Assembly: GCA_944383195.1 (NCBI GenBank)
Contig: CALWOP010000001.1
Span: 1 to 64,000, forward strand
Source of the DNA: an uncultured Oscillospiraceae bacterium
GTDB lineage: Bacteria; Bacillota; Clostridia; Oscillospirales; Oscillospiraceae
Direction of reading: 5' to 3'
Length of the DNA: 64,000 nucleotides
Part shown: positions 25,938 to 34,857 of the stretch, one piece after another
How the letters are laid out: each line of letters begins with the position of its first letter
Numbering within the stretch: the first letter of the stretch is position 1
Notes under the pieces: generated by a model
What the model was told of the DNA's origin: nothing
Databases searched by the model: none
Seen by the model: the letters and a program-made list of their open reading frames with translations, nothing else
Position numbers and translations under genes: made by a program

Positions 25938-26948
25938 GTGGCGGAAGTATTGTCTCAAAGCCAAATTGACGCACTGCTCAACGCAGCGCGCAGCGGCGAA
26001 ATGGACTTGAATCGCTCCGATCAAGATTCGGAGAAAAAATATCGAAAATACGACTTTTACAGCCCGAGAAAGTTTACCAAGGACCGCATAAAAATGATCA
26101 GCGGTATCTTTGAAAACTACACCAGAATCATTAATTCTCGGTTGAACGGGCTTTTGCATACCACCAGTGACATTGCGGTAGAGTCAGTTGAGGAGCAGCG
26201 CTATTATGAGTTTTCCAATGCTTTGTCAGATGGAGATGTTCTGACGCTGGCTGATGTGGATGTGGATGGCAAGCGGGAAAGTGATGAGACACCGGTATTG
26301 ATCCATTTGAGCACGGGACTGGTCCTGAACATGATGGACCGGCTCATGGGCGGCGATGGAGATGAAACCAGCAACATACGTGCCGGCTACAGCTTTACTG
26401 CTCTGGAATTGAAACTGTACGAGGATATCGTAAAAGACATGATTTCCATTTTGGGAGGGAGCTGGGAGAACTACATCAACTTGGATTTTTCGTTTCGGCG
26501 GGTAGAATCCAACCCGACCCTGGTACAGCTGATCGGGCTGGACGAAACTGTGGTGATCATCAGCATCAGCCTCAAGCTTCCCAATGTCTCAGGGCGGATG
26601 AGCATTTGTCTGCCGGGAATGATGCTCACCAATATCTTCACGCAGATCGCGGCGATGAATCAGGTGGGACGGGGAAGCGGAGAGGACAACTCCGAAAACA
26701 TCATGGGTATCCTGCGGGATTCACAACTGCAGGTAATTGCGGAGCTTGGCCGCACGCAGTTGACGCTGCAGGATATTTACAGTTTGAATGTGGGAGATGT
26801 GGTTGATTTGGGACACCCAACCAAAGAACCAGTCAGCTTATACGTTGGCGGGCAGCCATGGTTTAGCGGGAAACTGGGAACACAGAGCGGCAGCATGGCT
26901 GTTAAAATTTGGGAAACCTATCATGTCCAAGCAAGAGAGGAGGAGTGA
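25938..26948 (+). CDS. fliM: Flagellar motor switch protein FliM
   Basis: 336 residues. The N-terminal peptide LSQSQIDALLNAARSG (residues 5-20) is the CheY-P-binding EIDAL-type motif. The middle CheC-like domain and C-terminal SpoA/FliN-like domain (IAELGRTQLTLQDIYSLNVGD) follow. GTG start at 25938, preceded by AGGAGG. It forms the C ring with FliG and FliY. The same N-terminal motif type reappears in FliY and, three times, in the ComFB protein near 62,500. Confidence 0.95.
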   Translation: MAEVLSQSQIDALLNAARSGEMDLNRSDQDSEKKYRKYDFYSPRKFTKDRIKMISGIFENYTRIINSRLNGLLHTTSDIAVESVEEQRYYEFSNALSDGDVLTLADVDVDGKRESDETPVLIHLSTGLVLNMMDRLMGGDGDETSNIRAGYSFTALELKLYEDIVKDMISILGGSWENYINLDFSFRRVESNPTLVQLIGLDETVVIISISLKLPNVSGRMSICLPGMMLTNIFTQIAAMNQVGRGSGEDNSENIMGILRDSQLQVIAELGRTQLTLQDIYSLNVGDVVDLGHPTKEPVSLYVGGQPWFSGKLGTQSGSMAVKIWETYHVQAREEE

Positions 26949-26953
26949 GGAAC

Positions 26954-28261
26954 ATGGCTCAGAACGTATTTAATTCGATGGAGCTGGATGCCATCGGCGA
27001 AATTATGAATATCAGCCTGGGGTCCTCCGCAACCGCGGTATCCAATATGCTGGATCACCGGGTGGATATTACCACCCCCTCGGTGGACGTGGTTTCCGTG
27101 GATGACTTCAGCATCGGAGATTTGGAACCGGCCATCGGCGTTGAGATCCGGTACGTCTCCGGGTTGGAGGGCAGCAATATCATGCTGCTGCGAAAGCATG
27201 ACGTAAAAGTCATTGTGGACATCCTAATGGGCAGCGAAACACCGGAAGAGGAGTTTGAGCTGAATGACCTGACCGTCAGCGCTGTGTGCGAAGTGATGAA
27301 CCAAATGATGGGAGCGGCATCCACCGCACTGTCAGACTTTTTGGGACATCCGGTCAACATTTCAACCCCGAAATCCTACGCGCTGGACGATGTGGATGCC
27401 TTTAAAAAGGAGCACATCAATGCCGGGGAAGAAACGATCGTGGTTGTCCGATTCATGCTGAGCATTGAAAACATCCTGAAAAGTGAGTTTGTCAATGTGA
27501 TGCCGGTACACTTGGCCCGGGAACTGCTGGCAGGATTTGAGATGAATTTTGGAAGTGTCTCTTCCGAGGATCCCGCCCCTGCCCCGCAGCCTGAGCCGGA
27601 GCCGCAAAAGCAGCCGCAGCCTGCCCCGCAGCCGGCGGCCCAAGGCGGTGACGGCATGGTCATGAGTCAGGAGGAAATTGAGAAAATGCTCAATAACCTC
27701 GTTGACCAACCGCCTGTGCAGGACCAGCCCGTACAGACGCAGCCTGCGCAGCAGCCCCCTGTACAGCAACCGCCTGTGCAGTCACAGCCCATGCAGCAAC
27801 AGCCCATGCAGCAGCCTCCTATGCAGCAGCCCATGCAACAGCCTATGCAGCCGGGGTGGCCTATGCAGCAGCCCATGCAGGCTGGGTGGCCCATGCAGCA
27901 GCCTATGCAGGCAGGATGGCCCATGCAGGAACCCAAGCGGATCAATGCCAGTCCTGTTCAGCTTCCCATGCTGGATGTGGAAGAGAAGCTTGGAAAGGAG
28001 CAGGCGGACAATCTGGAAATGATCATGTCCGTCCCCCTGGAAGTTTCCGTGGAGATTGGCCGCACGCAGCGGAAAGTGGAGGATATCCTCGCTTTCTCCA
28101 AAGGCTCCTTGGTGGTGCTGGATAAGCTGGCCGGGGACCAGGTAGACCTGTTTGTGAACGGCCTTTGTGTGGCACGGGGCGACGTTGTGGTCATTGACGA
28201 CAACTTCGGCGTGCGTATTACTGAAGTATTGAAGCGAAACGAGCTTTTTAAGCAGAACTGA
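26954..28261 (+). CDS. fliY: Motor switch phosphatase FliY (CheC-FliN fusion)
   Basis: 435 residues. The CheC-like phosphatase domain (1-200) has two E-x-x-N sites, GEIMNISLGSSATAVSNML and CEVMNQMMGAASTALSDFL, so it should dephosphorylate CheY-P. Residues 237-246 are MSQEEIEKML, a FliM-N-like peptide placed in the middle. A linker of about 80 residues is made of PMQQ and PMQ(A/P)GW repeats. The C-terminal FliN domain is VPLEVSVEIGRTQRKVEDIL... GVRITEVL. ATG 26954 after GGAGTGAGG; an in-frame start at 26909 overlaps fliM. Confidence 0.95.
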   Translation: MAQNVFNSMELDAIGEIMNISLGSSATAVSNMLDHRVDITTPSVDVVSVDDFSIGDLEPAIGVEIRYVSGLEGSNIMLLRKHDVKVIVDILMGSETPEEEFELNDLTVSAVCEVMNQMMGAASTALSDFLGHPVNISTPKSYALDDVDAFKKEHINAGEETIVVVRFMLSIENILKSEFVNVMPVHLARELLAGFEMNFGSVSSEDPAPAPQPEPEPQKQPQPAPQPAAQGGDGMVMSQEEIEKMLNNLVDQPPVQDQPVQTQPAQQPPVQQPPVQSQPMQQQPMQQPPMQQPMQQPMQPGWPMQQPMQAGWPMQQPMQAGWPMQEPKRINASPVQLPMLDVEEKLGKEQADNLEMIMSVPLEVSVEIGRTQRKVEDILAFSKGSLVVLDKLAGDQVDLFVNGLCVARGDVVVIDDNFGVRITEVLKRNELFKQN

Positions 28262-28317
28262 CCCAACCGGGCCGCACAAGGGGACCGGAAATGATAAAAC
28301 AGTAAAGGATGAATATT

Positions 28318-28683
28318 ATGGCTAAGATTCTGATTGTAGACGACGCTGCGTTTATGCGTAAGGTGATCCGAGACACCTTGAGCAAAGAGGGGTATTCTGA
28401 TTTGCACGAGGCCGTGGACGGCCAGGATGCGGTGGAAAAGTATTTTGAGCTCAAGCCGGATCTGGTGCTGATGGATATCACCATGCCCAATATGGACGGC
28501 CTGGAGGCGCTGAAGGCCATCCGCGCCAAGGATAGCAGCGCCAATGTGGTGATGTGCTCCGCAATGGGCCAGGAAGCCATGGTGGTGGAAGCGGTCCAGG
28601 CGGGCATCAAGGACTTTATCGTTAAGCCCTTTAAGAGCGACCGCCTGTTGAAGACGGTTACCTCCATTGTGGGCGCTCCCTAA
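28318..28683 (+). CDS. cheY: Chemotaxis response regulator CheY
   Basis: 121 residues, a single receiver domain: ILIVDDAAFMRKVI, phosphoacceptor Asp53 in LVLMDITMPNMDG, MCSAMGQEAMV and the lysine in DFIVKPFKSDR. Between fliY and fliO, as in Bacillus. Start ATG 28318 with AAAGGA eight bases upstream; the ATG at 28309 has none. Confidence 0.95.
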   Translation: MAKILIVDDAAFMRKVIRDTLSKEGYSDLHEAVDGQDAVEKYFELKPDLVLMDITMPNMDGLEALKAIRAKDSSANVVMCSAMGQEAMVVEAVQAGIKDFIVKPFKSDRLLKTVTSIVGAP

Positions 28684-28699
28684 AAGGCGGTAAGACAAG

Positions 28700-29053
28700 A
28701 TGGAGGTACTGGGGCCTTTGCTTTGGGCCTTGTTTGTCACTTGCCTGATCCTGGTGCTGTCCTATTGGTTTACCCGATATGTGGCGGGCCATATGATGAC
28801 CGGCGCCTTGGGACGGGGGAAGCATATTACCGTTTTGGAGCAGGTGAGTGTGGGGAAAGAGCAGCGGCTGCTGCTGGTGCGCATAGGCAATCGGACCTAC
28901 TTTTTGTCTGCGACACCCGGGGGGATTCAGAACCTGGGTGAACTTTCGCAAGAGGAAACCGCTGGTTGGGAAGAGCCGGCAAGTCCGGCCAGTGAGCTGA
29001 CAGAGGGCTTTTCCCAGGTGCTTCGCCGGTTGCGGGAGCAGCGAAAGAGATAG
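28700..29053 (+). CDS. fliO: Flagellar biosynthesis protein FliO
   Basis: 117 residues. An N-terminal membrane segment (about 5-25), then GRGKHITVLEQVSVGKEQRL and LLVRIGNRTYFLSATPGGI, the beta-rich FliO domain, and a charged tail. It helps assemble the FliP ring. Position before fliP supports the call. Confidence 0.88.
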   Translation: MEVLGPLLWALFVTCLILVLSYWFTRYVAGHMMTGALGRGKHITVLEQVSVGKEQRLLLVRIGNRTYFLSATPGGIQNLGELSQEETAGWEEPASPASELTEGFSQVLRRLREQRKR

Positions 29054-29066
29054 GGGGATGTGAGAG

Positions 29067-29729
29067 TTGGATGCGCTGATCAATGTAAACGGAGAGAATG
29101 TCCAGACCCTCCAGATCCTTTTCTTGACCACAATGGTGACGTTGCTGCCATCCATTGTGGTGATGATGACCTCCTTCACCCGGTACATTATTTCCTTTTC
29201 CTTTCTGCGTTCGGCAATGGGATTGCAGCAAAATCCGCCCAATATGGTGCTGGTGGGCATGGCCCTGTTTTTGACCCTGTTTACCATGGCACCGGTGATC
29301 TCTCAAATCCAGACCACGGCCTACGAGCCCTATGTGGAGGAAGAGATTACCCAGGACGAATTTTTTGACCGGGCTGTGATCCCCTTGAAAGAATTTATGG
29401 CCAAGCACACGGAACAGAGCGCTCTGGATCTGTTTTGCAGCATGGCCGGGGAGCAAACACCGGAGGATGCGCAGCAGGCGGAGGACCTGCCGCTGAGCAT
29501 TTTGGTCCCCTCGTTTATGACCACGGAGCTGAAGCGCGCGTTCCTCATCGGCTTTTATTTGTACATCCCATTCCTGCTGATTGACGTAGTGGTAGCGTCT
29601 GCCCTGATGTCCATGGGAATGATCATGCTGCCGCCGTCGATGATCTCCATGCCGTTTAAGCTTCTGCTGTTTATCACATTGGACGGGTGGCAGCTGCTGT
29701 TTTCCACCTTGGTACAAGGTTTCCGTTAG
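29067..29729 (+). CDS. fliP: Flagellar export gate protein FliP
   Basis: 220 residues. The FliP signature TMVTLLPSIVVMMTSFTRYI and MSMGMIMLPPSMISMPFKLL are both clear, with four membrane segments. TTG start at 29067 in GTGAGAGTTG; no cleaved signal peptide is evident, as usual in Firmicutes. Five FliP form the core of the export gate. Confidence 0.95.
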   Translation: MDALINVNGENVQTLQILFLTTMVTLLPSIVVMMTSFTRYIISFSFLRSAMGLQQNPPNMVLVGMALFLTLFTMAPVISQIQTTAYEPYVEEEITQDEFFDRAVIPLKEFMAKHTEQSALDLFCSMAGEQTPEDAQQAEDLPLSILVPSFMTTELKRAFLIGFYLYIPFLLIDVVVASALMSMGMIMLPPSMISMPFKLLLFITLDGWQLLFSTLVQGFR

Positions 29730-29748
29730 CGCGATAGGAGGTTGACCC

Positions 29749-29994
29749 ATGGAGGCTGTGGATATTCTGCGGGAAGGTGTGGGCGTGGCGTTAAAAATTG
29801 GTGCGCCGATGCTGCTGCTGAGTATGCTGGTTGGTGTTTTGGTGGCCATTTTTCAGGCGGTGACACAGATCCATGAACAGTCCCTCTCCTTTATTCTGAA
29901 AATGATCGTAGTTGTCATTATCCTGCTGGTGGGTGGAAACTGGATGCTGGAAGTCCTTCAGGACTATACCCGCTACCTATTTACACTGATGTGA
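29749..29994 (+). CDS. fliQ: Flagellar export gate protein FliQ
   Basis: 81 residues, two membrane segments, with PMLLLSMLVGVLVAIFQAVT and the loop QIHEQSLSFILKM typical of FliQ. ATG 29749 after AGGAGG. Confidence 0.95.
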   Translation: MEAVDILREGVGVALKIGAPMLLLSMLVGVLVAIFQAVTQIHEQSLSFILKMIVVVIILLVGGNWMLEVLQDYTRYLFTLM

Positions 29995-30007
29995 GGATTT
30001 TGCGGCA

Positions 30008-30778
30008 ATGGATTGGTCTGAGCTGTACCTGTTCACCCTGATTTTCATGCGAATCACCGGGTTTGTGCTGTTTAACCCCCTCTTGGGGCGAAACAGCCTG
30101 CCGAACCTGGCCAAAGCAGGGATCATCATGGTGTTCTCTGTGTTTGTGTTCGGGATGTCGCCGGATGTGCCCGCTGTGCCCGGGACGATGCTGGAGTTTG
30201 CCCTGCGTCTGCTTTTGGAACTGGGGATCGGCTTTGTACTGGGCTTTATCATGCGGCTGTTCTTCATGATCATCCAGGTGGGCGGAGAGGTGATCGATGC
30301 ACAGATGGGCCTGACTATGGCGCAGGTCTATGACGCCAGCAGCCAAATCAACATGACGGTGACAGCTTCACTGCTCAACATTTTGATGGTGTTGGTCTTT
30401 TTTGAAGAAAACGGGCACTATACCATGCTGCGGATCTTTTTCTCCTCCCATCAGGTCGTCCCATTTGGTCAGGCTGCCTTTGGGCAGGCGGTGGCCTCTG
30501 GAGTGGTGGAAGTATTTCTGTCCTGTATGCTGCTGGCCATCAAGCTCTCTCTGCCGATTTTGGCGGCCGAGCTTCTGGGAGAGCTGGGCATGGGGATCTT
30601 GATGAAAGCGATTCCTCAGATCAACGCTTTCGTGATCAACATTGAGCTGAAAGTGATTATCGGCCTGGTACTGTTGTTTTTGTTTCTCGTTCCCATCAGC
30701 GAATTTTTGTTGGGAGCGGAGGCCGAGATGCTGGAAACGATGGGGCGAATGCTGGAAGTGATTGCCGCGCCGGGATGA
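30008..30778 (+). CDS. fliR: Flagellar export gate protein FliR
   Basis: 256 residues with about six membrane segments; FMRITGFVLFNPLLGRNSLP and the AQMGLTMAQVYD region are typical of FliR. One FliR completes the FliP5Q4R1 gate, and it is sometimes fused with FlhB, but here the genes are separate and 21 bases apart. Confidence 0.94.
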   Translation: MDWSELYLFTLIFMRITGFVLFNPLLGRNSLPNLAKAGIIMVFSVFVFGMSPDVPAVPGTMLEFALRLLLELGIGFVLGFIMRLFFMIIQVGGEVIDAQMGLTMAQVYDASSQINMTVTASLLNILMVLVFFEENGHYTMLRIFFSSHQVVPFGQAAFGQAVASGVVEVFLSCMLLAIKLSLPILAAELLGELGMGILMKAIPQINAFVINIELKVIIGLVLLFLFLVPISEFLLGAEAEMLETMGRMLEVIAAPG

Positions 30779-30799
30779 TCCAGTGGGAGGTGGTGCGGC

Positions 30800-31864
30800 A
30801 TGGCGGACAGTCAGAAAACCGAAAAGGCAACCCCGAAAAAGCGACGGGATGAACGAAAGAAGGGCAACATCTTCTTCAGTAACGACGCGGTATCGGTGGT
30901 GGTGCTGTTGGTCGGGCTTTCCACCTTCTTTCTGACGGCCACGTGGGCCGCGGCGGGAATACAGCGTTTTTTTCGACTGTGTATCTCCATGACGCAGCTT
31001 CAGCAGGAGCAGCCCACAGCGGGCGATCTGGAAAAACTTTTGCCCCAGTTTTTATGGACTGCGGTCCAAGGGGTTGGCCCCCTGATCGCGGCTACGGTCA
31101 TTGCCGGCATTGCCGCTACGTTTTTTCAGACCAAAATGCTGATCTCTGGAGAGGCCATGCGGCCAAAACTGAGCCGCCTGAGCCCGATCCAGGGCATAAA
31201 GCGGCTGTTTTCTATGCGCAGTGTGGTGGAAGCCCTGAAAGGGCTGCTTAAAATCACCGTTCTGCTCTACTTAATTTATCAGTTTCTGTCAGGAACCGTT
31301 GACCTCTTCTCCAAATACTTGTTTACGGATTTGAGTGCGGCCTGTGCTCATTTGATGGAGCTGGCCTTCCAGATGGCGATGCAGATCGCCATTGCGTATG
31401 CTGTTCTGGCCGCGGCGGATATCTTTTACCAATGGTGGGACTATGAGCGGCAGATCCGTATGTCCAAGCAGGAGATCAAAGAAGAGTATAAACAAATGGA
31501 GGGCGACCCGCAGATCAAAGGAAAGATCAAGGAAGCCCAGCGGAAGATGGCCCAATCCCGCATGATGCAAAAGGTGCCTCAGGCGGATGTGGTCATTCGA
31601 AACCCCACTCACTTTGCTGTGGCTTTACGTTATAAGCCCGACCGGGACCCCGCTCCTGTGGTGTTGGCCAAAGGGCAGGACTCCCTCGCCATGCGGATTG
31701 TAAAGGTGGCGGAGGAACATGGCGTGGCAGTGGTGGAAAATGTCCCGTTGGCCCGTGCCCTATACAGCTCGGTGGAATTGGGACAGGAGATCCCGCCCAC
31801 GCTGTACAATGCGGTGGCAGAAGTGCTAGTGTACCTCTACCAGCTGAACAGCAAAGGCAGTTAA
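30800..31864 (+). CDS. flhB: Flagellar export switch protein FlhB
   Basis: 354 residues. A basic N-terminus (KTEKATPKKRRDERKKGNI), four membrane segments, and a cytoplasmic domain with the autocleavage site VVIRNPTHFAVALRY (Asn268-Pro269). Cleavage there switches export from hook to filament substrates with FliK. A second protein made only of the C-terminal part of this family is encoded at 50110-50421. Confidence 0.96.
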   Translation: MADSQKTEKATPKKRRDERKKGNIFFSNDAVSVVVLLVGLSTFFLTATWAAAGIQRFFRLCISMTQLQQEQPTAGDLEKLLPQFLWTAVQGVGPLIAATVIAGIAATFFQTKMLISGEAMRPKLSRLSPIQGIKRLFSMRSVVEALKGLLKITVLLYLIYQFLSGTVDLFSKYLFTDLSAACAHLMELAFQMAMQIAIAYAVLAAADIFYQWWDYERQIRMSKQEIKEEYKQMEGDPQIKGKIKEAQRKMAQSRMMQKVPQADVVIRNPTHFAVALRYKPDRDPAPVVLAKGQDSLAMRIVKVAEEHGVAVVENVPLARALYSSVELGQEIPPTLYNAVAEVLVYLYQLNSKGS

Positions 31865-31888
31865 CAGAAAGCGAGCAGCTAGGAAGTT

Positions 31889-33985
31889 ATGAAACGAATT
31901 TTTGACAATGCCATATCGTTGATGGTGGTGATCATTGTCCTGTTTCTGGTGATCCCGCTGACGGCGCCAGTACTGGACGTGCTGCTGGTGATCAACATTT
32001 CGTTGTCCATCATGATTTTGATGATCACCATGAGCATCTCCGAGGCACTGGAGTTTTCGATTTTTCCATCCCTGCTGCTGGTAACTACACTGTTCCGGCT
32101 GGGGCTGAACGTATCCTCCACCCGGTTGATCCTTCGGGACGGCGGCCAGGCGGGTATGGTGATCAAGGCCTTCGGCAATCTGATCACCCAGGGAAATATC
32201 GTTATTGGCGTGCTGATCTTCCTGATCATCGTGCTGGTACAGTTTATCGTGATCACCAAGGGCGCGGAGCGTGTGTCTGAGGTGGCGGCCCGCTTTACGT
32301 TGGACGCCATGCCCGGCAAACAGATGGCCATTGATGCGGACCTCAGTTCCGGCCTGATCGACGAAAAAGAGGCGCGTCTGCGCCGGTATAAGATTCAAAA
32401 GGAAGCGGACTTTTACGGCGCCATGGACGGCGCGACCAAGATCGTAAAAGGCGACGCGATCATGTCCCTGATCATTACCGTGATCAATTTTGTGGCAGGA
32501 TTGATCATCGGCCTGGTTCAGGGCGGCAGTGACCTGCAAACAGTGTTAAGTGTGTACTCCATTGCCACCATCGGTGATGGCCTGGTGTCTCAGATCCCCG
32601 CGCTGATGATCTCCACCGCCACCGGCATGATCGTGACCCGGTCTGTGTCGGACGGCAGCCTGAACTCCGATGTGGTCAGCCAGTTCAAGGCGCAGCCCAG
32701 AGCCATTTTGGCCACGGGCGTGATTTTGATCTTGCTGGCGGTATTTCCAGGGACCCCCACCATCCCCCTGATGCTGGTGGGAGTTTGCCTGACGGCGGGC
32801 GGAATTGTGGGAGCGCGGCGGATGGAGGCGGAGAAACTTCTCCAAGCCCAGCAGGCGGATACCTCCACTGAAGCTCCGGTGCCGGAGATGGCCGCGGGAG
32901 GCGAGGAGGAGTATTTCAAGGACATCAACAATGTCTACTCCCTTTTGGCCGTGGAACCCATTGAAATGGAATTTGGATATAGTCTGATTCCGCTGGTGGA
33001 TGAGAACAGCGGCGGCAAACTCATCAGCCGTATCGTCATTTTCCGGCGGCAATATGCCCAGGATATGGGCTTTGTGATCCCCTCCATCCGGCTGCACGAT
33101 GGTGCGGCCCTGGGGACCAATCAGTATATCATACGGATTCGAGGCGAAGAGGTAGCCAGAGGCGAGGTGTTGGTTGACTACTATCTGGCCTTGGAGCCCC
33201 CCAACCTGTCCGGCCAGATCGACGGCATTGAGGCCATTGAGCCGGCCTACGGAATCCCGTCCCGGTGGATTTTGCCGGAGAACAAAGAGATGGCGGAAAT
33301 CTATGGCTATACCGTGATCACGCCGCTTACGGTTATGCTTACCCACCTGTCGGAGACCATCAAAAAACACGCCTATGAGCTGTTGGGCCGTACAGAGGTC
33401 ATGCAGCTTGTGGAGCATTTGAAAACCACAGATCCCGACCTGGTGGCCGATGCCATCCCCAATGTTGTGACATATGTGGGACTGGAAAAGATCCTGCGCA
33501 ATCTGCTGAAAGAGGGGATTCCCATTCGAGATCTTGGCCTGATTTTAGAGGCCATTTTGGATGCGGGGCCCAACCGGGATGTGGATGCGGTCACAGAACA
33601 GGTACGTACCCGTCTGAGCCGGACCATTACCCGCCGGTTCTGTGAAAACGGTCAGCTGCGTGTGGTGACGCTGGATGCCGAGGTGGAGAAAAAGATCCTC
33701 TCCGCCCTGACCAAAAATGAGCAGGGCATCTATTTGGCCCTGAGTCCGGATGTCATGCAGCAGATCATGAGCCAGCTGGGCGAGCTGCGCAAGAAATTCC
33801 AGGAGCTGTCCCAGACGCCGGTGGTCTTGACCAGCCAGGTGATCCGGGTGTATCTCAGCCGGCTGATCGCGCAGTTCTATCCCGATGTGTATGTGCTCTC
33901 GTTCCATGAGATCACCAGCAACATTCAAATTCAAGCAATCGGAAATATCACGCTGCAATCCCAGACGCAGGCAGCGGCAGTGTAA
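31889..33985 (+). CDS. flhA: Flagellar export apparatus protein FlhA
   Basis: 698 residues. Eight N-terminal membrane segments. The conserved FHIPEP-region signature LRDGGQAGMVIKAFGNLITQ and the AARFTLDAMPGKQMAIDADL cytoplasmic loop follow. The C-terminal half is the soluble FlhA-C domain that docks chaperone-cargo complexes. It forms the nonameric ring under the gate. Confidence 0.96.
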   Translation: MKRIFDNAISLMVVIIVLFLVIPLTAPVLDVLLVINISLSIMILMITMSISEALEFSIFPSLLLVTTLFRLGLNVSSTRLILRDGGQAGMVIKAFGNLITQGNIVIGVLIFLIIVLVQFIVITKGAERVSEVAARFTLDAMPGKQMAIDADLSSGLIDEKEARLRRYKIQKEADFYGAMDGATKIVKGDAIMSLIITVINFVAGLIIGLVQGGSDLQTVLSVYSIATIGDGLVSQIPALMISTATGMIVTRSVSDGSLNSDVVSQFKAQPRAILATGVILILLAVFPGTPTIPLMLVGVCLTAGGIVGARRMEAEKLLQAQQADTSTEAPVPEMAAGGEEEYFKDINNVYSLLAVEPIEMEFGYSLIPLVDENSGGKLISRIVIFRRQYAQDMGFVIPSIRLHDGAALGTNQYIIRIRGEEVARGEVLVDYYLALEPPNLSGQIDGIEAIEPAYGIPSRWILPENKEMAEIYGYTVITPLTVMLTHLSETIKKHAYELLGRTEVMQLVEHLKTTDPDLVADAIPNVVTYVGLEKILRNLLKEGIPIRDLGLILEAILDAGPNRDVDAVTEQVRTRLSRTITRRFCENGQLRVVTLDAEVEKKILSALTKNEQGIYLALSPDVMQQIMSQLGELRKKFQELSQTPVVLTSQVIRVYLSRLIAQFYPDVYVLSFHEITSNIQIQAIGNITLQSQTQAAAV

Positions 33986-34006
33986 GGAAAAGGAGGCGGG
34001 AGACAG

Positions 34007-34831
34007 ATGGAACAGGCAAATGCGCCGGTACAAGGCGGAGAAGCGAATCTGTCTCCCGTGTCCAAGCAGGAAGCGGAGAAGCTGGATGACCGGAGCTTGC
34101 TGGAGCTGTATCAGCGCACAGGAGATCAGGATTTAAAATGGATGCTGGTTCTGCGGTACACCTCCCTGATTCGCCGGATCGCCCTGCAGGCCAGCGGATT
34201 ATACAGCAGCTTTGCCCAGCTGGACGATATCATTCAAGAGGGACTGCTGGTACTGCTTAACGCAGTGGATAAGTTTGATCCCAGCAAAAACGTAAAGTTC
34301 GAAACCTATGTCTCCACCCGCCTGCGGGGGATGATCGTGGATTTGGCCCGGCGTCAGGACTGGCTGCCTCGTCAGGTGCGCCAAAAAGCGGGGCGCCTGA
34401 ATCAGGCCATGGATGAACTGTCCGCCAATTTGGGCAGGGTTCCGACCAGCAATGAGGTGGCCCAGTATCTGGGGCTGTCCCGGGAACAGTATGACGCCAT
34501 GCTTTCCGAGACGGCGGTCTCCAGCCTGGTCTCTTTTGAGGCGGTGCTGGATGGCTGCGGAAAGGCCATGGAAAAAATGCTGGCCCAGGAGGAGCAGAGC
34601 AATCCCACCGAGGAGATCTTTCAGAACCAGGAGCTGCACCAGGTACTGGAAGAGGGGATTGCCGCCCTGCGGGAGAATGAGCGGATGGTCCTTTCCCTTT
34701 ATTATGAGAAAGAACTGAATATGAAGGAAATTGCTCAAGTGTTGGGAGTGAGCGCGGCCCGCATCTCTCAGATCCACAGCCGGGCGCTGCAGCATCTCCG
34801 GGTACACATGAAGCAATATATGCAGATATAG
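34007..34831 (+). CDS. fliA: Flagellar RNA polymerase sigma factor (sigma-28/FliA/SigD)
   Basis: 274 residues. Region 2 has LDDIIQEGLLVLLNAVDKFD and FETYVSTRLRGMIVDLARRQ, then the sigma-28-type region-3 start DWLPRQVRQKAGRLNQAM. Region 4 has MKEIAQVLGVSAARISQIHS. It should read the GCCGATAT-type promoters of the flgM, cheA, hemerythrin and yjfB units and is held by FlgM. It directly follows flhA; flhF and flhG, which usually sit between, are absent here. Confidence 0.94.
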   Translation: MEQANAPVQGGEANLSPVSKQEAEKLDDRSLLELYQRTGDQDLKWMLVLRYTSLIRRIALQASGLYSSFAQLDDIIQEGLLVLLNAVDKFDPSKNVKFETYVSTRLRGMIVDLARRQDWLPRQVRQKAGRLNQAMDELSANLGRVPTSNEVAQYLGLSREQYDAMLSETAVSSLVSFEAVLDGCGKAMEKMLAQEEQSNPTEEIFQNQELHQVLEEGIAALRENERMVLSLYYEKELNMKEIAQVLGVSAARISQIHSRALQHLRVHMKQYMQI

Positions 34832-34857
34832 CTTTGCTTGGAAAGAAGGAATCGTCT

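Noticed and set aside
27667..27945. Cys/Gly-rich open frame on the minus strand
   Set aside because: It is the complement of the CAG/ATG-rich repeat in fliY; the cysteines come from the reverse reading of GCA/CAG codons.
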